Shown here one piece after another: positions 17,878 through 26,773 of a stretch of DNA of 64,000 nt; position 1 is the first letter of the stretch; each line of letters starts with the position of its first letter. Below the pieces are notes generated by a model. The model saw only the letters and a list, made by a program, of their open reading frames with translations. It made no database searches and was not told where the DNA came from. Origin of the DNA: Sphingomonas sp. GTDB taxonomy: Bacteria; Pseudomonadota; Alphaproteobacteria; Sphingomonadales; Sphingomonadaceae. The stretch lies in assembly GCF_019635515.1 (NCBI RefSeq), contig NZ_JAHBZI010000002.1, forward strand, positions 165,664-229,663, read 5' to 3'. A program made the position numbers and the translations under genes.

Positions 17878-18909
17878 ATGAGCACAGCATCCTCGATCGG
17901 CGCCGAGCGCCTCCAGCGCCGCATGGCGCGTGGCGCGGCATTTCTCGGCAGTGACGTCGCCATCATGTGCGGTGCGATGTCGTGGGTGTCCGAGCGCAAT
18001 CTCGTCGCGGCGATGTCGAATGCTGGCGGCTTCGGGCTGATCGCCTGCGGCGCGATGACCCCCGAACTGCTCGATGCCGAGATCGCGGGGACCAGCGCGC
18101 TCACCGGCAAGCCCTTCGGCGTCAATCTCATCACCATGCATCCGCAGCTGATGGATTTGATCGCGGTGTGCGCGAAGCATCGGGTCAGCCATGTCGTTCT
18201 CGCCGGCGGCCTGCCCCCGCCCGGCAGCCTCGATGCGATCAAGGCCAATGGCGCCAAATTGATCTGTTTCGCGCCCGCCCTCAGTCTCGCCAGGAAGCTG
18301 ATCCGCTCGGGCGTCGACGCGCTGGTGGTCGAGGGCATGGAAGCCGGCGGCCATATCGGCCCGGTCTCGACCAGCGTGCTGGCTCAGGAGATTCTTCCCG
18401 AAGTCAGCGAGCAGGTCCCGGTTTTCGTCGCCGGCGGCATCGGCCGCGGCGAGGCGATCGCCGGCTATCTCGATCAGGGTGCGGCCGGCGTCCAGCTCGG
18501 CACCCGCTTCGTCTGCGCGACCGAGAGCATCGCCCACCCGAACTTCAAGAAGGCCTTCATCCGTGCTTCCGCTCGCGATGCGGTCGCCAGTGTCCAGATC
18601 GATCCGCGCCTGCCGGTCATTCCCGTCCGCGCGCTCAAGAACGCCTCGTCCGAGCTGTTCACCGCCAAGCAGCGCGAAGTCGCCCAGCTCCTCGACGAGG
18701 GCAAGGTCGAGATGCTCGAGGCGCAGCTCCAGATCGAGCATTATTGGGCCGGGGCGCTGCGCCGCGCGGTGATCGAGGGCGATATCGACAATGGTTCGCT
18801 GATGGCCGGTCAGTCGGTCGGCATGGTCAGCAAGGAAGAGCCCGTCGCCGAGATCATCGCCACGCTGATGGCCGAGGCCGCGCATGCCCTGGAGAAGCGG
18901 GCGGCCTGA
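17878..18909 (+). CDS. NAD(P)H-dependent flavin oxidoreductase / nitronate monooxygenase family
   Basis: The 343-aa FMN-binding TIM barrel has SNAGGFGLIACGAMTPELL, GVNLITMHPQ, VVLAGGLPP, VVEGMEAGGHIGPVS, FVAGGIGRGEAIAGY and GAAGVQLGTRFVCATESIAH. These are the flavin- and phosphate-binding blocks of nitronate monooxygenases, which are also close to FabK enoyl-ACP reductases. The AGGHIG motif favours the NMO/FabK superfamily; sequence alone does not decide between the two activities. It converges with the HAAS gene. Confidence 0.88.
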   Translation: MSTASSIGAERLQRRMARGAAFLGSDVAIMCGAMSWVSERNLVAAMSNAGGFGLIACGAMTPELLDAEIAGTSALTGKPFGVNLITMHPQLMDLIAVCAKHRVSHVVLAGGLPPPGSLDAIKANGAKLICFAPALSLARKLIRSGVDALVVEGMEAGGHIGPVSTSVLAQEILPEVSEQVPVFVAGGIGRGEAIAGYLDQGAAGVQLGTRFVCATESIAHPNFKKAFIRASARDAVASVQIDPRLPVIPVRALKNASSELFTAKQREVAQLLDEGKVEMLEAQLQIEHYWAGALRRAVIEGDIDNGSLMAGQSVGMVSKEEPVAEIIATLMAEAAHALEKRAA

Positions 18910-18918
18910 ACGGTCGGC

Positions 18919-19884
18919 TCAGCGGTTGCGTTCGCGGGCGAGCCTCCATAGCTCCACGCCGCACTGCCAGACCGAAAGCGCCGCGATCACCGGCACCGCG
19001 ATCGCCAGCGCCTTGTCGAGCCCCTCCTGCATGCGGATCGCCTGCTCGGCATGGTCGCCGGCAGCGGTAACGGTAACCAGTCGCCCGGCTTGATACAGGA
19101 CCGCGGCGATCGCCACGGTTCCGGCCGCGCAGCCAAGCGACAGCAGCGCGCGCAACAGCTTCCAGGTCGGTATCAGCAGCGATGCCACATCCTGCACGAC
19201 GCGCGCGCCAACCAGCGCGATCACCGGCCAATAGAGCTTGGTCCAGACCGGCGCGGCATGCACCACCGCATCGGCGTCATGGGGCGACCAGAAATGGATC
19301 GGTAGCGCGCCGGTCCACCAGGCGATGAAGCCGAGGCCGAAGACGATGCCCATGATCGGCTCGCCGATCTTGCGCGGTCGCGCCTCGATCCGCGGCAGGC
19401 TCGGCAGGGATTCGGGCTTCCATTTCGCCAGATAGTCGCTCAGCCATCCGCCGCGCTCGATGATCGCGAAGGCCAGGGTCACGATCGCGGCATTGAGCAG
19501 CAGAGACGCCACCGCGCCGTGCAAGCCCTGCGACAGCGCCTGGATCGGCATCTGGCCGCCGACGATGCGCCCACCGATCTGGATCGCTTCGATCACCGCG
19601 ACGACCGCCAGCACCACGCGCAGGACGAACCAGTAAAAGGGAAACACCTCCGCCCCGATCAGCGCCCGCTGCTCCCGATAGCCTCCGGCCACCGTGATCG
19701 GGTGCCCGAACTCCTTGAGCAGCGCGCTGACCTCGCTCTGGGTCAGCGGTCTGCCGAGCTTCGCCTCGCGATCCTCTATCCGGCTCTCGATCACTTCGCG
19801 CAGTTCGGCGATGATATCGTCGGTCTTGCCCGCGGGCAGGTTCCAGCGCACCGCGCCGAGATAGCGTTCGATCAGGTCCATCAT
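18919..19884 (-). CDS. HAAS-domain integral membrane protein (PadR partner)
   Basis: The 321-aa protein starts with an HAAS signalling domain of about 80 residues (MDLIERYLGAVRWNLPAGKT, REVIESRIEDREAKLGRPLT, then SALLKEFGHPITVAGGYR). Six or seven hydrophobic helices follow. HAAS domains occur in membrane proteins encoded beside PadR regulators and are thought to sense or transmit envelope signals. Its ATG overlaps the PadR stop (ATGA), so the pair is cotranslated. Function beyond this is unknown. Confidence 0.82.
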   Translation of the reverse strand: MMDLIERYLGAVRWNLPAGKTDDIIAELREVIESRIEDREAKLGRPLTQSEVSALLKEFGHPITVAGGYREQRALIGAEVFPFYWFVLRVVLAVVAVIEAIQIGGRIVGGQMPIQALSQGLHGAVASLLLNAAIVTLAFAIIERGGWLSDYLAKWKPESLPSLPRIEARPRKIGEPIMGIVFGLGFIAWWTGALPIHFWSPHDADAVVHAAPVWTKLYWPVIALVGARVVQDVASLLIPTWKLLRALLSLGCAAGTVAIAAVLYQAGRLVTVTAAGDHAEQAIRMQEGLDKALAIAVPVIAALSVWQCGVELWRLARERNR

Positions 19885-20225
19885 TTGTCCCCTTGGGTTT
19901 CGAGGCGAAGGATCGATTCCGAGATCGCATTCCATTCGCCGAGCAATTGCGCGAGCACGCGGGTGCCGTCGGCACTGAGCCGGTAGAAGCGCTTGTTGCG
20001 CTTGGCCTCTTCGCGCCATTCGCTGGTGAGCAGCCCCTGCGTCTCGAGGCGGCGCAGCAGCGGGTAGAGCGCGCTCTCGTCGATCGGCAGCCCGGCTTGC
20101 TCGAGGCTCTGGCGCAGCGTGTAGCCGTAGCGCTCCTCGCGCAGCGCCACGAGCACCGCCAGCACCAGCGATCCGCGCCGAAGCTCCACGCGCATCTTCT
20201 CGAACAAATCTTCTTCGACGGGCAT
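19881..20225 (-). CDS. PadR family transcriptional regulator
   Basis: The 114-aa winged-helix repressor has RVELRRGSLVLAVLVALREE, YGYTLRQSLEQAG, IDESALYPLLRRLETQGLLT, then EWREEAKRNKRFYRLSADG. This is a textbook PadR-s sequence with the C-terminal dimerisation helix. Starts at 20240 or 20258 are also possible; 20225 gives a family-normal length. It is the first gene of a two-gene operon with the HAAS protein and probably represses that operon through the palindromes just upstream. Confidence 0.92.
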   Translation of the reverse strand: MPVEEDLFEKMRVELRRGSLVLAVLVALREERYGYTLRQSLEQAGLPIDESALYPLLRRLETQGLLTSEWREEAKRNKRFYRLSADGTRVLAQLLGEWNAISESILRLETQGDK

Positions 20226-20240
20226 AAGCCTGTGTCTCAT

Positions 20241-20272
20241 ATCGTGTGTGATACACACTGTATGACATACAC
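20241..20272. promoter_or_regulatory. Probable PadR autoregulatory operator
   Basis: The 13-bp palindrome TGTATG-A-CATACA (20259-20271) lies next to a second dyad GTGTG-ATA-CACAC (about 20246-20258). The cluster is 16-47 bp upstream of the PadR start. PadR operators usually contain ATGT/ACAT-type dyads over the promoter, so autoregulation is likely. Confidence 0.5.
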
Positions 20273-20279
20273 TATGTGG

Positions 20280-20608
20280 CGAGGCAAGCGCCCGAACTTA
20301 TGGGTGGGCAGAATCACGCTAACTGGCTGATCCGCCGCGATTCATCATTTCCGTTTCAGGTCCCGGATGATCCTTCGATTCGAGATGAAGCGATGAGGGA
20401 CGTCGTGAATCGGGCGGCATCCAGCGCTTTGCCGCTCGCCGGAATCCCGTGCGATTCGCCGGCGCCGGCTGCGAGGACCGTCAAGGCGACGACATGTCGC
20501 GGCTCCGCGATTCCTTCGCGCGGCGCAGGGCGAAGCGGCGCGCTTAATCGGTTCTTTACCCTGTCCGGCGCAGGGTTTCTTCACGCCGGGGGGCGATTAG
20601 GATCGGTT
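20280..20608. other. Intergenic stretch, nothing recognised
   Basis: About 330 bp lie between the PadR operator and the lipoprotein gene. The lipoprotein frame stays open through it, but there is no conserved protein sequence and a good start exists at 20609. I see no RNA gene, repeat or strong hairpin. It presumably contains the promoter of the lipoprotein gene. Confidence 0.5.
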
Positions 20609-21298
20609 ATGCGTGCCCTGCTGCTTCCCGTCTTTCTGGTTTTGTCCGTCGCCGGATGCGCGCGCGGTTCGCGCCCAGCCGAAATCGCCAGCCCGCTTCC
20701 CCCGCCGGTCGCTCGGGCGATGCCGGTGCCGCCGGCCAGCGCCGCGCCCAATCTGAAGCTGCCCGATCGCCTCGCCGATGGCAGCTATGTCACGCCCAAT
20801 CGCAATCTCTCCGATGCGGCGGTGGTCTGGCATGTCCGCTCGGCGCTCAACGTCGCGGTGCTGGGCTGCCCGCAGGGACAGTCGCTTGCCGCCAACTACA
20901 ACCGCCTGCTCCAGGCGCAGCGTGGTGCTTTTGCCAGCGCGCATCGCCGTCTCGCCGCCGAATATCGCGGCGGCGATTTCGACGCCGCGATGACGCGCGT
21001 CTATAATTATTTCTCGCAGCCGCCCGCCCAGCGCGACTTCTGCCCGGTCGCGGCCGATGTGCTCGCGCAGGCGATTGTTGCCCCGCCCGCCGAATTCGAC
21101 GGCTTCGCGCGCGCGGCGCTGCTTCGCCTCGATGCGCCGTTCATCGCCTTCTATCGCGCATATGACGCCTATCGCGCCGATCTGGCGCAGTGGCGCGCGG
21201 GGCTCCAGCCGCCGCAGATCACCTATGAGGGCGGCGAATTTCTGCGCGACGATCGCCTTGCCGGCGGCGCGCCCGCAAAAATCCTCGCGACTCGCTGA
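20609..21298 (+). CDS. Hypothetical lipoprotein
   Basis: The 229-aa product begins MRALLLPVFLVLSVAGCARG with a lipobox (LSVAGC) giving a lipidated Cys after cleavage. A Pro-rich linker follows, then a soluble, mostly helical domain (NYNRLLQAQRGAFASAHRRL, FDAAMTRVYNYFSQPPAQRD, ADVLAQAIVAPP). I recognise no family. ATG 20609 is preceded by AGGA. It is followed by ptsP after 45 bp. Confidence 0.7.
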   Translation: MRALLLPVFLVLSVAGCARGSRPAEIASPLPPPVARAMPVPPASAAPNLKLPDRLADGSYVTPNRNLSDAAVVWHVRSALNVAVLGCPQGQSLAANYNRLLQAQRGAFASAHRRLAAEYRGGDFDAAMTRVYNYFSQPPAQRDFCPVAADVLAQAIVAPPAEFDGFARAALLRLDAPFIAFYRAYDAYRADLAQWRAGLQPPQITYEGGEFLRDDRLAGGAPAKILATR

Positions 21299-21343
21299 CC
21301 GACAGCGTTGGAAAGCCCGCGCGCAATCTGTTAGCGCTCGGCC

Positions 21344-23620
21344 ATGGCCCAAGCCGCAGCCGCATCAGCCCGTGAAATACTGACGCGCCTTCACGACGTG
21401 ATGGCGACGCGCCTGCCGGTCCAGTCCAAGCTCAACTCGGTGGTCCAGACGATCGGCGAGGTCCTCGATAGCGAGGTCTGCTCGATCTATCTGCTGCGCG
21501 AAGGCGTGCTTGAGCTCTATGCCACCCGCGGCCTGTCGCAGGACGCCGTCCATGTCACCAGGCTCGGGCTTGGTGAGGGTCTGGTCGGCACGATCGCCGC
21601 CAATGTCGAGACGCTGAACCTCGACGAGGCCGAGATGCATCCCGCCTTCGCCTATAGGCCGGAAACGGGCGAAGAGGTGTTCCACAGCTTCGCCGGCGTG
21701 CCGATCATCCGCCGCGAGCGTGCGGTGGGCGTGCTCGCGGTGCAGCATATGGAGCCGCGCCGCTACGCGGAAGTCGAGATCGAGGCGCTGCAGACGGTGG
21801 CGATGGTCCTGTCCGAGCTGATCGCCAATGCCGATCTCGTCGATTCCGGCGGCGGCGGATCGACCCGCCAGCAGCCGACCACCGCCAGCCATGCCAAGGG
21901 CTTCAAACTGGTCGAAGGCATGGCGGCGGGCGTCGCGGTGTTTCACCAGCCGCGCATCACCATCGAGCATACCGTCGCCGAGGATACCGAGGCCGAGCGC
22001 CACCGGGTCTATGCCGCGTTCGACAAGATGCGCGAGCAGATCGACAAGATGGCCAGCCAGGCCGAGTTCGGTGTCGGTGGCGAGCATGACGAGATTCTCG
22101 CGACCTATCGGATGTTCGCCTATGACGAAGGCTGGTCGCGCCGGATCAACGAGGCGATCGATTCCGGCCTCACCGCAGAAGCCGCGATCGAGCGCGTCCA
22201 GCAGCGCACCCGCCAGCGCATGCGCGAGATCGACGATCCGTTGCTGCGCGACCGGATGCACGATCTCGAGGATCTGGCGAACCGCCTGCTCCGCATCGTC
22301 TCGGGCCAGCTCGGCACCGCCGCCCAGATGGGTCTGCGCCAGGATTCGATCCTGATCGCCCGCAACATGGGCCCTGCCGAGCTGCTCGAATATGACCGCC
22401 GGCGGTTGAAGGGCGTGATCCTCGAGGAAGGCTCGCTGACCGCCCATGTCACCATCGTCGCCCGCGCCATGGGCGTGCCGGTGCTCGGCCGCGTCAAGGA
22501 GGTCCGCCGCCTGATCGCCGAGGGTGACATGCTGCTCCTCGATACCGGCGAGGAAAGCGTTTTCGTCCGCCCGACCCCGGCGATGGAGGAGGCGTTCTCG
22601 GCCAAGCTGGCGCTCAGCCAGAAGCGCCGCGCCGCCTTTGCCCGCCTGAAGGGCGAAGCCCCGGTCACCGCCGACGGCCACCGCATCACCGTGATGGTCA
22701 ATGCCGGCCTCCGCGACGATCTCGGCGCGCTCGATCTGACCGGTGCCGATGGCATCGGCCTGTTCCGCACCGAATTCCAGTTCCTCGTCTCGGCGACCTT
22801 GCCGCAGCGCGAAGCCCAGCGCCGCCTCTACAAGGACGTGCTCGACGCCGCCGGCGACCGCCCGGTCACGTTTCGCACCGTCGATATCGGCGGTGACAAG
22901 GCGCTGCCCTATCTCAACCATGACGAGGATGGCGATGAGGAGAACCCGGCGATGGGCTGGCGGGCGCTGCGTCTCGCCCTTGATCGCGACGGCCTGATGA
23001 AGGCGCAGGCGCGCGCCCTGATCGAAGCCGGTGCCGGCAAGACCCTCAACATCATGTTCCCGATGGTCTCCGAGCCCTGGGAGTTCGACCAGGCCAGGGC
23101 GCTGTTCGAAGCCCAGCGCGCCTGGCTGGCCGAACGCGGCAAGAAGATGCCGGTCGATATCCGCTACGGCGCGATGCTCGAAGTGCCGGCGCTTGCCGAA
23201 GTGCTCGATATCCTGTTGCCCAAGCTCGATTTCCTGTCGATCGGCACCAACGATCTCACCCAGTTCCTGTTCGCCGCCGATCGTGCCCATCCCAGGCTGG
23301 CGCTGCGCTACGACTGGTTGAGCCCGTCGATCCTGCGCTTCCTCAAGCGCGTCTCCGATGCCTGCCACGCGGCTGATGTCACCGTCGGCGTCTGCGGCGA
23401 GATGGGGGGGCGCCCACTGGAGGCGATGGCACTGATCGGGCTCGGCATCGAGCGGCTGTCGATCACCCCCGCCGCGGTCGGCCCGATCAAGGCGATGGTC
23501 CGCTCGCTGCCGCGTGCCGCGATCATGGAGACGATGCGGGGCCTGCTCGCCGACGGCCGCGCCCCGATCCGCGAGACTCTCCAAAGCTGGGCATCCGAAC
23601 ATTCGGTCGAACTGGGTTGA
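21344..23620 (+). CDS. ptsP: Phosphoenolpyruvate-protein phosphotransferase PtsP (EI-Ntr)
   Basis: The 758-aa enzyme I of the nitrogen PTS passes phosphate from PEP to NPr. An N-terminal GAF domain (about residues 20-165) senses small molecules, glutamine/2-oxoglutarate in known homologues. The phosphorylatable His is H368 in EEGSLTAHVTIVARAMGVPV. The PEP-binding barrel has GLFRTEFQFL, FRTVDIGGDKALPYL, YGAMLEVPALAEV, FLSIGTNDLTQFLFAADR and VGVCGEMGGRP. All catalytic blocks are intact. The NPr and EIIA partners are not in the window. Confidence 0.97.
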   Translation: MAQAAAASAREILTRLHDVMATRLPVQSKLNSVVQTIGEVLDSEVCSIYLLREGVLELYATRGLSQDAVHVTRLGLGEGLVGTIAANVETLNLDEAEMHPAFAYRPETGEEVFHSFAGVPIIRRERAVGVLAVQHMEPRRYAEVEIEALQTVAMVLSELIANADLVDSGGGGSTRQQPTTASHAKGFKLVEGMAAGVAVFHQPRITIEHTVAEDTEAERHRVYAAFDKMREQIDKMASQAEFGVGGEHDEILATYRMFAYDEGWSRRINEAIDSGLTAEAAIERVQQRTRQRMREIDDPLLRDRMHDLEDLANRLLRIVSGQLGTAAQMGLRQDSILIARNMGPAELLEYDRRRLKGVILEEGSLTAHVTIVARAMGVPVLGRVKEVRRLIAEGDMLLLDTGEESVFVRPTPAMEEAFSAKLALSQKRRAAFARLKGEAPVTADGHRITVMVNAGLRDDLGALDLTGADGIGLFRTEFQFLVSATLPQREAQRRLYKDVLDAAGDRPVTFRTVDIGGDKALPYLNHDEDGDEENPAMGWRALRLALDRDGLMKAQARALIEAGAGKTLNIMFPMVSEPWEFDQARALFEAQRAWLAERGKKMPVDIRYGAMLEVPALAEVLDILLPKLDFLSIGTNDLTQFLFAADRAHPRLALRYDWLSPSILRFLKRVSDACHAADVTVGVCGEMGGRPLEAMALIGLGIERLSITPAAVGPIKAMVRSLPRAAIMETMRGLLADGRAPIRETLQSWASEHSVELG

Positions 23621-23651
23621 TCCAGGGGCGGATTCGGTTGCCGACACGTTG

Positions 23652-23685
23652 ACAGGGGCGTTCGGCTGAGGGACACCGCCCCTGT
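23652..23685 (+). terminator. Hairpin after ptsP (possible terminator)
   Basis: ACAGGGGCG (23652-23660) and CGCCCCTGT (23677-23685) form a perfect 9-bp stem with a 16-nt loop, 31 bp after the ptsP stop. No T-run follows, so it may be a weak or factor-assisted terminator, or an mRNA-stabilising hairpin. Confidence 0.4.
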
Positions 23686-23726
23686 AGCGGGCCGAAACGG
23701 GCGCACCCCGCTGCTTGGAGAGCGTA

Positions 23727-24680
23727 ATGGAAGGCGAGATTGCGGAAGACCCCACGCTGTTTCCCGCAACCGTCGGTGAAAAATTGCGCGGTGCCCGCGA
23801 GGCGCAGGGGCTAGAACTCGCCGAAGTGGCGGCGCGAACCCGCATTCCCCAGCGTCATCTCGAGGCGATCGAGAAATCGAATTACGAGGGCTTGCCCTCG
23901 GTGACCTATGCGCTCGGTTTCGCCAAATCCTATGCCCGCGCGGTCGGCGCCGATGAGGTCGAGATCGCCCGCGAGCTGCGCGATGAGCTCGGCCGCAACC
24001 CGGAACGTGTCCAGACCGTACCGTCCTATGAGATGGAGGATCCCACCCGCGTGCCGCCGCGCGGCCTTGCCTGGGCGGGGATCGCGGTGGCGTTGCTGGT
24101 CCTGGTCGGCGTCGTGTTGTGGTACGGCACCGGCCTGTTCCGCGGCAGCGCCCCGCCGCCCGAAACGCTGATCATCCCCGAGGCCAACCTGACCGCGCCG
24201 GACAATAGCGTCGATGCCGCGCCGGTTACCGGCGGTCACGTCACGCTCGTCGCCACCGATACGGTGTGGCTGCGCGTCAGCGACGCCAATGGCGTGAAAT
24301 TGTTCGAAAAGGAAATGTCGGCCGGCGAGCGCTACGACGTTCCCGCCGATGCCGATCGCCCGCACGTCCGCACCCCGCGCCCGGACCGGCTGCAGGTGCT
24401 GCTCAACGGCTCGCAGGTGCCGCCGCTCTCCGACAAGGCCGAACTGGTCGATGTCGGGATCAGCGCCGCCGCGCTGCAGGCGCGCGGACAGCCCGCGCCC
24501 GTCGCTTCCGCCACACCGGCGCCCTCGGCGTCTCCAACGCCCGCTGCAACCGCTCCCGCCGCGACGCCGACGCGCGCTCCCGTCCGCCCGACGCCGAGCC
24601 CGTCCCCGCGGGCGACGACCGCGCCGGTGCAGCGTCCGGCGCCCGAACCTGCGACGGGTAACACCAGCACCGCGCCGTAA
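23727..24680 (+). CDS. RodZ-like helix-turn-helix membrane protein (HTH_25 / DUF4115)
   Basis: The 317-aa protein has an N-terminal HTH (VGEKLRGAREAQGLELAEVA, ARTRIPQRHLEAIEKSNYE, LPSVTYALGFAKSYARAVG) at about residues 14-75. One transmembrane helix follows (GIAVALLVLVGVVLWYG, about 117-133), then a periplasmic beta domain (DTVWLRVSDANGVKLFEKEM, LQVLLNGSQVPPL) and a Pro/Ala/Thr-rich tail. This is the layout of RodZ, which links MreB to the elongasome. ATG 23727 follows GGAG; a TTG at 23715 is less likely. Confidence 0.88.
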   Translation: MEGEIAEDPTLFPATVGEKLRGAREAQGLELAEVAARTRIPQRHLEAIEKSNYEGLPSVTYALGFAKSYARAVGADEVEIARELRDELGRNPERVQTVPSYEMEDPTRVPPRGLAWAGIAVALLVLVGVVLWYGTGLFRGSAPPPETLIIPEANLTAPDNSVDAAPVTGGHVTLVATDTVWLRVSDANGVKLFEKEMSAGERYDVPADADRPHVRTPRPDRLQVLLNGSQVPPLSDKAELVDVGISAAALQARGQPAPVASATPAPSASPTPAATAPAATPTRAPVRPTPSPSPRATTAPVQRPAPEPATGNTSTAP

Positions 24681-24760
24681 GGGGCTGGCGGGGCGCGCCG
24701 CCTCTCCGCTATATGCGGTTCGATAATCCAGTGAACCTTGCACCGGGGGGTGTGAAAACC

Positions 24761-25714
24761 ATGCGTATCTTGATGATTGCGGCGCTGATGACGTCCGCCT
24801 TTGGCCTGACCGGAACCGCCGTCGCGCAGGACGCCGCGCTGAGCGGCCGCGTCGACCGGCTCGAGCGCGAAATGCGCGCCGTCCAGCGCAAGGTGTTCCC
24901 CGGCGGCGCCGGCCAGACCGTCGAGCCGCAGATCGTGCCCGAGAGCAACACCACCGTCCCGGGCACGCCCTCGGGCAGTCCGCTGGTCGATCTCGGCGCG
25001 CGCGTCGCGGCGCTCGAAAGCCAGTCGGCGGCGCTGATCGGCCAGATCGAGCAGGCCCAGTATCGCCTGCGCCAGCTCGAAGACGCGTTCAGCGCGTATA
25101 AGCGGTCGACCGACGCCCGGATCAAGGCGCTCGAAGAGACCGCCTCGGCGGTCGCGGTCCGCGATCCGATCGTGCCGGCCGCCGATGTCGCGGTTGCGAC
25201 ACCCAAGCCAGCGACGTCCAAACCCGCCGCTGAGGCGCCCGCTCCCAAGCCCGCCACCACCGCGGCTGCCGGCGGCGCCCGCGCGCAGCAGGTCGCGGCA
25301 ATCGAAAAGCCCAATAGCGGCGATGCCGCCGAAGACGGCTACACCTATGGCTTCCGCCTGTGGCAGGCCAAGCTCTATCCCGAAGCGCGCCGCGAGCTCG
25401 AAGCCGTCGCCACCAAATATCCCAAGCATCGCCGCGCCAGCTATGCGCAGAACCTGCTCGGTCGCGCCTATCTCGACGCCAATGCGCCGAGCCTCGCGGC
25501 GGTCGCTTTCTACCAGAATTACAAGACCAACCCGAATGGCGAGCGCGCGCCCGACAGCCTCTATTATCTGGCGCAGGCGCTGGTGAAGCTGAAAAAGCCG
25601 TCGACCGAGATCTGCAAGGTCTATGGCGAGCTCACGCAGCTTTACGGCGACAAGCTCTCGGCGGAGATGACCGCCGGCGTGGCCAAGGGGCGCACCGAAC
25701 AGAAGTGCAAGTGA
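24761..25714 (+). CDS. CpoB/YbgF-like periplasmic TPR protein
   Basis: The 317-aa product has a signal peptide (MRILMIAALMTSAFGLTGTA, cut near VAQ). An N-terminal coiled coil (LSGRVDRLEREMRAVQRKVF; VAALESQSAALIGQIEQAQY) is followed by an Ala/Pro-rich linker and C-terminal TPR repeats (TYGFRLWQAKLYPEARRELE, YAQNLLGRAYLDANAPSLAA, DSLYYLAQALVKLKKP). This is the CpoB/YbgF architecture, which coordinates Tol-Pal and peptidoglycan synthesis at division. The tol-pal genes are not adjacent here; tilS follows after 4 bp, as is common in sphingomonads. Confidence 0.88.
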   Translation: MRILMIAALMTSAFGLTGTAVAQDAALSGRVDRLEREMRAVQRKVFPGGAGQTVEPQIVPESNTTVPGTPSGSPLVDLGARVAALESQSAALIGQIEQAQYRLRQLEDAFSAYKRSTDARIKALEETASAVAVRDPIVPAADVAVATPKPATSKPAAEAPAPKPATTAAAGGARAQQVAAIEKPNSGDAAEDGYTYGFRLWQAKLYPEARRELEAVATKYPKHRRASYAQNLLGRAYLDANAPSLAAVAFYQNYKTNPNGERAPDSLYYLAQALVKLKKPSTEICKVYGELTQLYGDKLSAEMTAGVAKGRTEQKCK

Positions 25715-25718
25715 TCCG

Positions 25719-26690
25719 GTGACGCTCGATCCGGAGGCGATCGAGCGCTTCCGGCGCGATACCGCCGCGCTGCTCGGCGGTCTTCCACAGGCCGGGCGGC
25801 CGCTGGCGCTGGCGGTTTCGGGCGGGGCGGACAGCATGGCGATGCTGGCGCTGGCGCATGCCGCCTTTCCCGGCGCCGTCATTGCCGCCACCGTCGATCA
25901 CCGCCTCCGCGCCGCCGCGGCCGCCGAGGCGAGGATGGTGGCGGAGCACTGCCACCAGCTTGGTGTTCCCCACGCTATTCTGCATCCGGTGTCGCCGATC
26001 GGCGGATCGAGCATCCAGGCGCGTGCCCGCGAAGCCCGCTACGCCCTGCTCCAGCATTGGGCGCTTGCGGCCGGCGCCGCCGCGCTGTGCACGGCGCATC
26101 ATGTCGAGGATCAGGCCGAGACCTTCCTGATGCGCGCCGCGCGCGGCGCGGGCCTGGCCGGGCTCGCCGGTATCCGCGCACGCCGCGCGCTAGCCGGCGG
26201 CGATGGCACGCTGGCGCTGATCCGCCCCTTGCTCCAATGGCGCCGCGCCGAACTCCGCGCGATCGCCGCGAACGGTCCGTTCGTAGATGATCCGAGCAAC
26301 ATCGACCCCGCGCACGATCGCAGCCGCTTCCGCCAACTGCTCGACGCGAGCCCCGACCTCGATCCGGCGCACCTCGCCGCGACCGCCAGCTACGCCGCCG
26401 AGGCGCAACAGGCGCTCGAGGACGTCACCGAACTCCTCTGGAAAAATCGCGCGAACCTCGCCCACGGTCGCGTCGAGATCGAACTCGGCGATCTCAATCG
26501 CGAGCTTCGCCGCCGCCTCGCCCGCCGCGCCATCGGCCATATCCTCGCCCGCCCGTTCGACGGTACCGCGATCGAGCCGCTGCTCGATGCGATCGCCGCC
26601 GGCAGGGGCGCCACACAGGCTGGGGTGATGGTCTCGGTGCGCGGCGCTGCCGCCATCTTCGCGCCTGCCCCGCCGCGTCGATCACACTGA
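25719..26690 (+). CDS. tilS: tRNA(Ile)-lysidine synthetase TilS
   Basis: TilS makes lysidine at C34 of tRNA-Ile(CAU). The PP-loop ATP site is ALAVSGGADSMAMLALAH. Further blocks are ATVDHRLRAAAAAEARMVAE, CTAHHVEDQAETFLMRAARG and LIRPLLQWRRAELRA. At 323 aa it lacks the full C-terminal domains of E. coli TilS, as is usual for shorter alphaproteobacterial forms. GTG 25719 lies 4 bp after the CpoB-like stop. Confidence 0.95.
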   Translation: MTLDPEAIERFRRDTAALLGGLPQAGRPLALAVSGGADSMAMLALAHAAFPGAVIAATVDHRLRAAAAAEARMVAEHCHQLGVPHAILHPVSPIGGSSIQARAREARYALLQHWALAAGAAALCTAHHVEDQAETFLMRAARGAGLAGLAGIRARRALAGGDGTLALIRPLLQWRRAELRAIAANGPFVDDPSNIDPAHDRSRFRQLLDASPDLDPAHLAATASYAAEAQQALEDVTELLWKNRANLAHGRVEIELGDLNRELRRRLARRAIGHILARPFDGTAIEPLLDAIAAGRGATQAGVMVSVRGAAAIFAPAPPRRSH

Positions 26691-26773
26691 TCGGCCTAAT
26701 CTCGCGCGCGTTCCATTGCCATTAACCTCGGCGCGCCTATCTTTAGGGTGACGAAAAAGGTGCCAGAGATTCG

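Noticed and set aside
21365..23845. 826-codon open frame antisense to ptsP
   Set aside because: Residue pattern is the low-complexity Asp/Arg/His/Gly mix typical of the antisense of a GC-rich gene; ptsP on the plus strand is clearly real.
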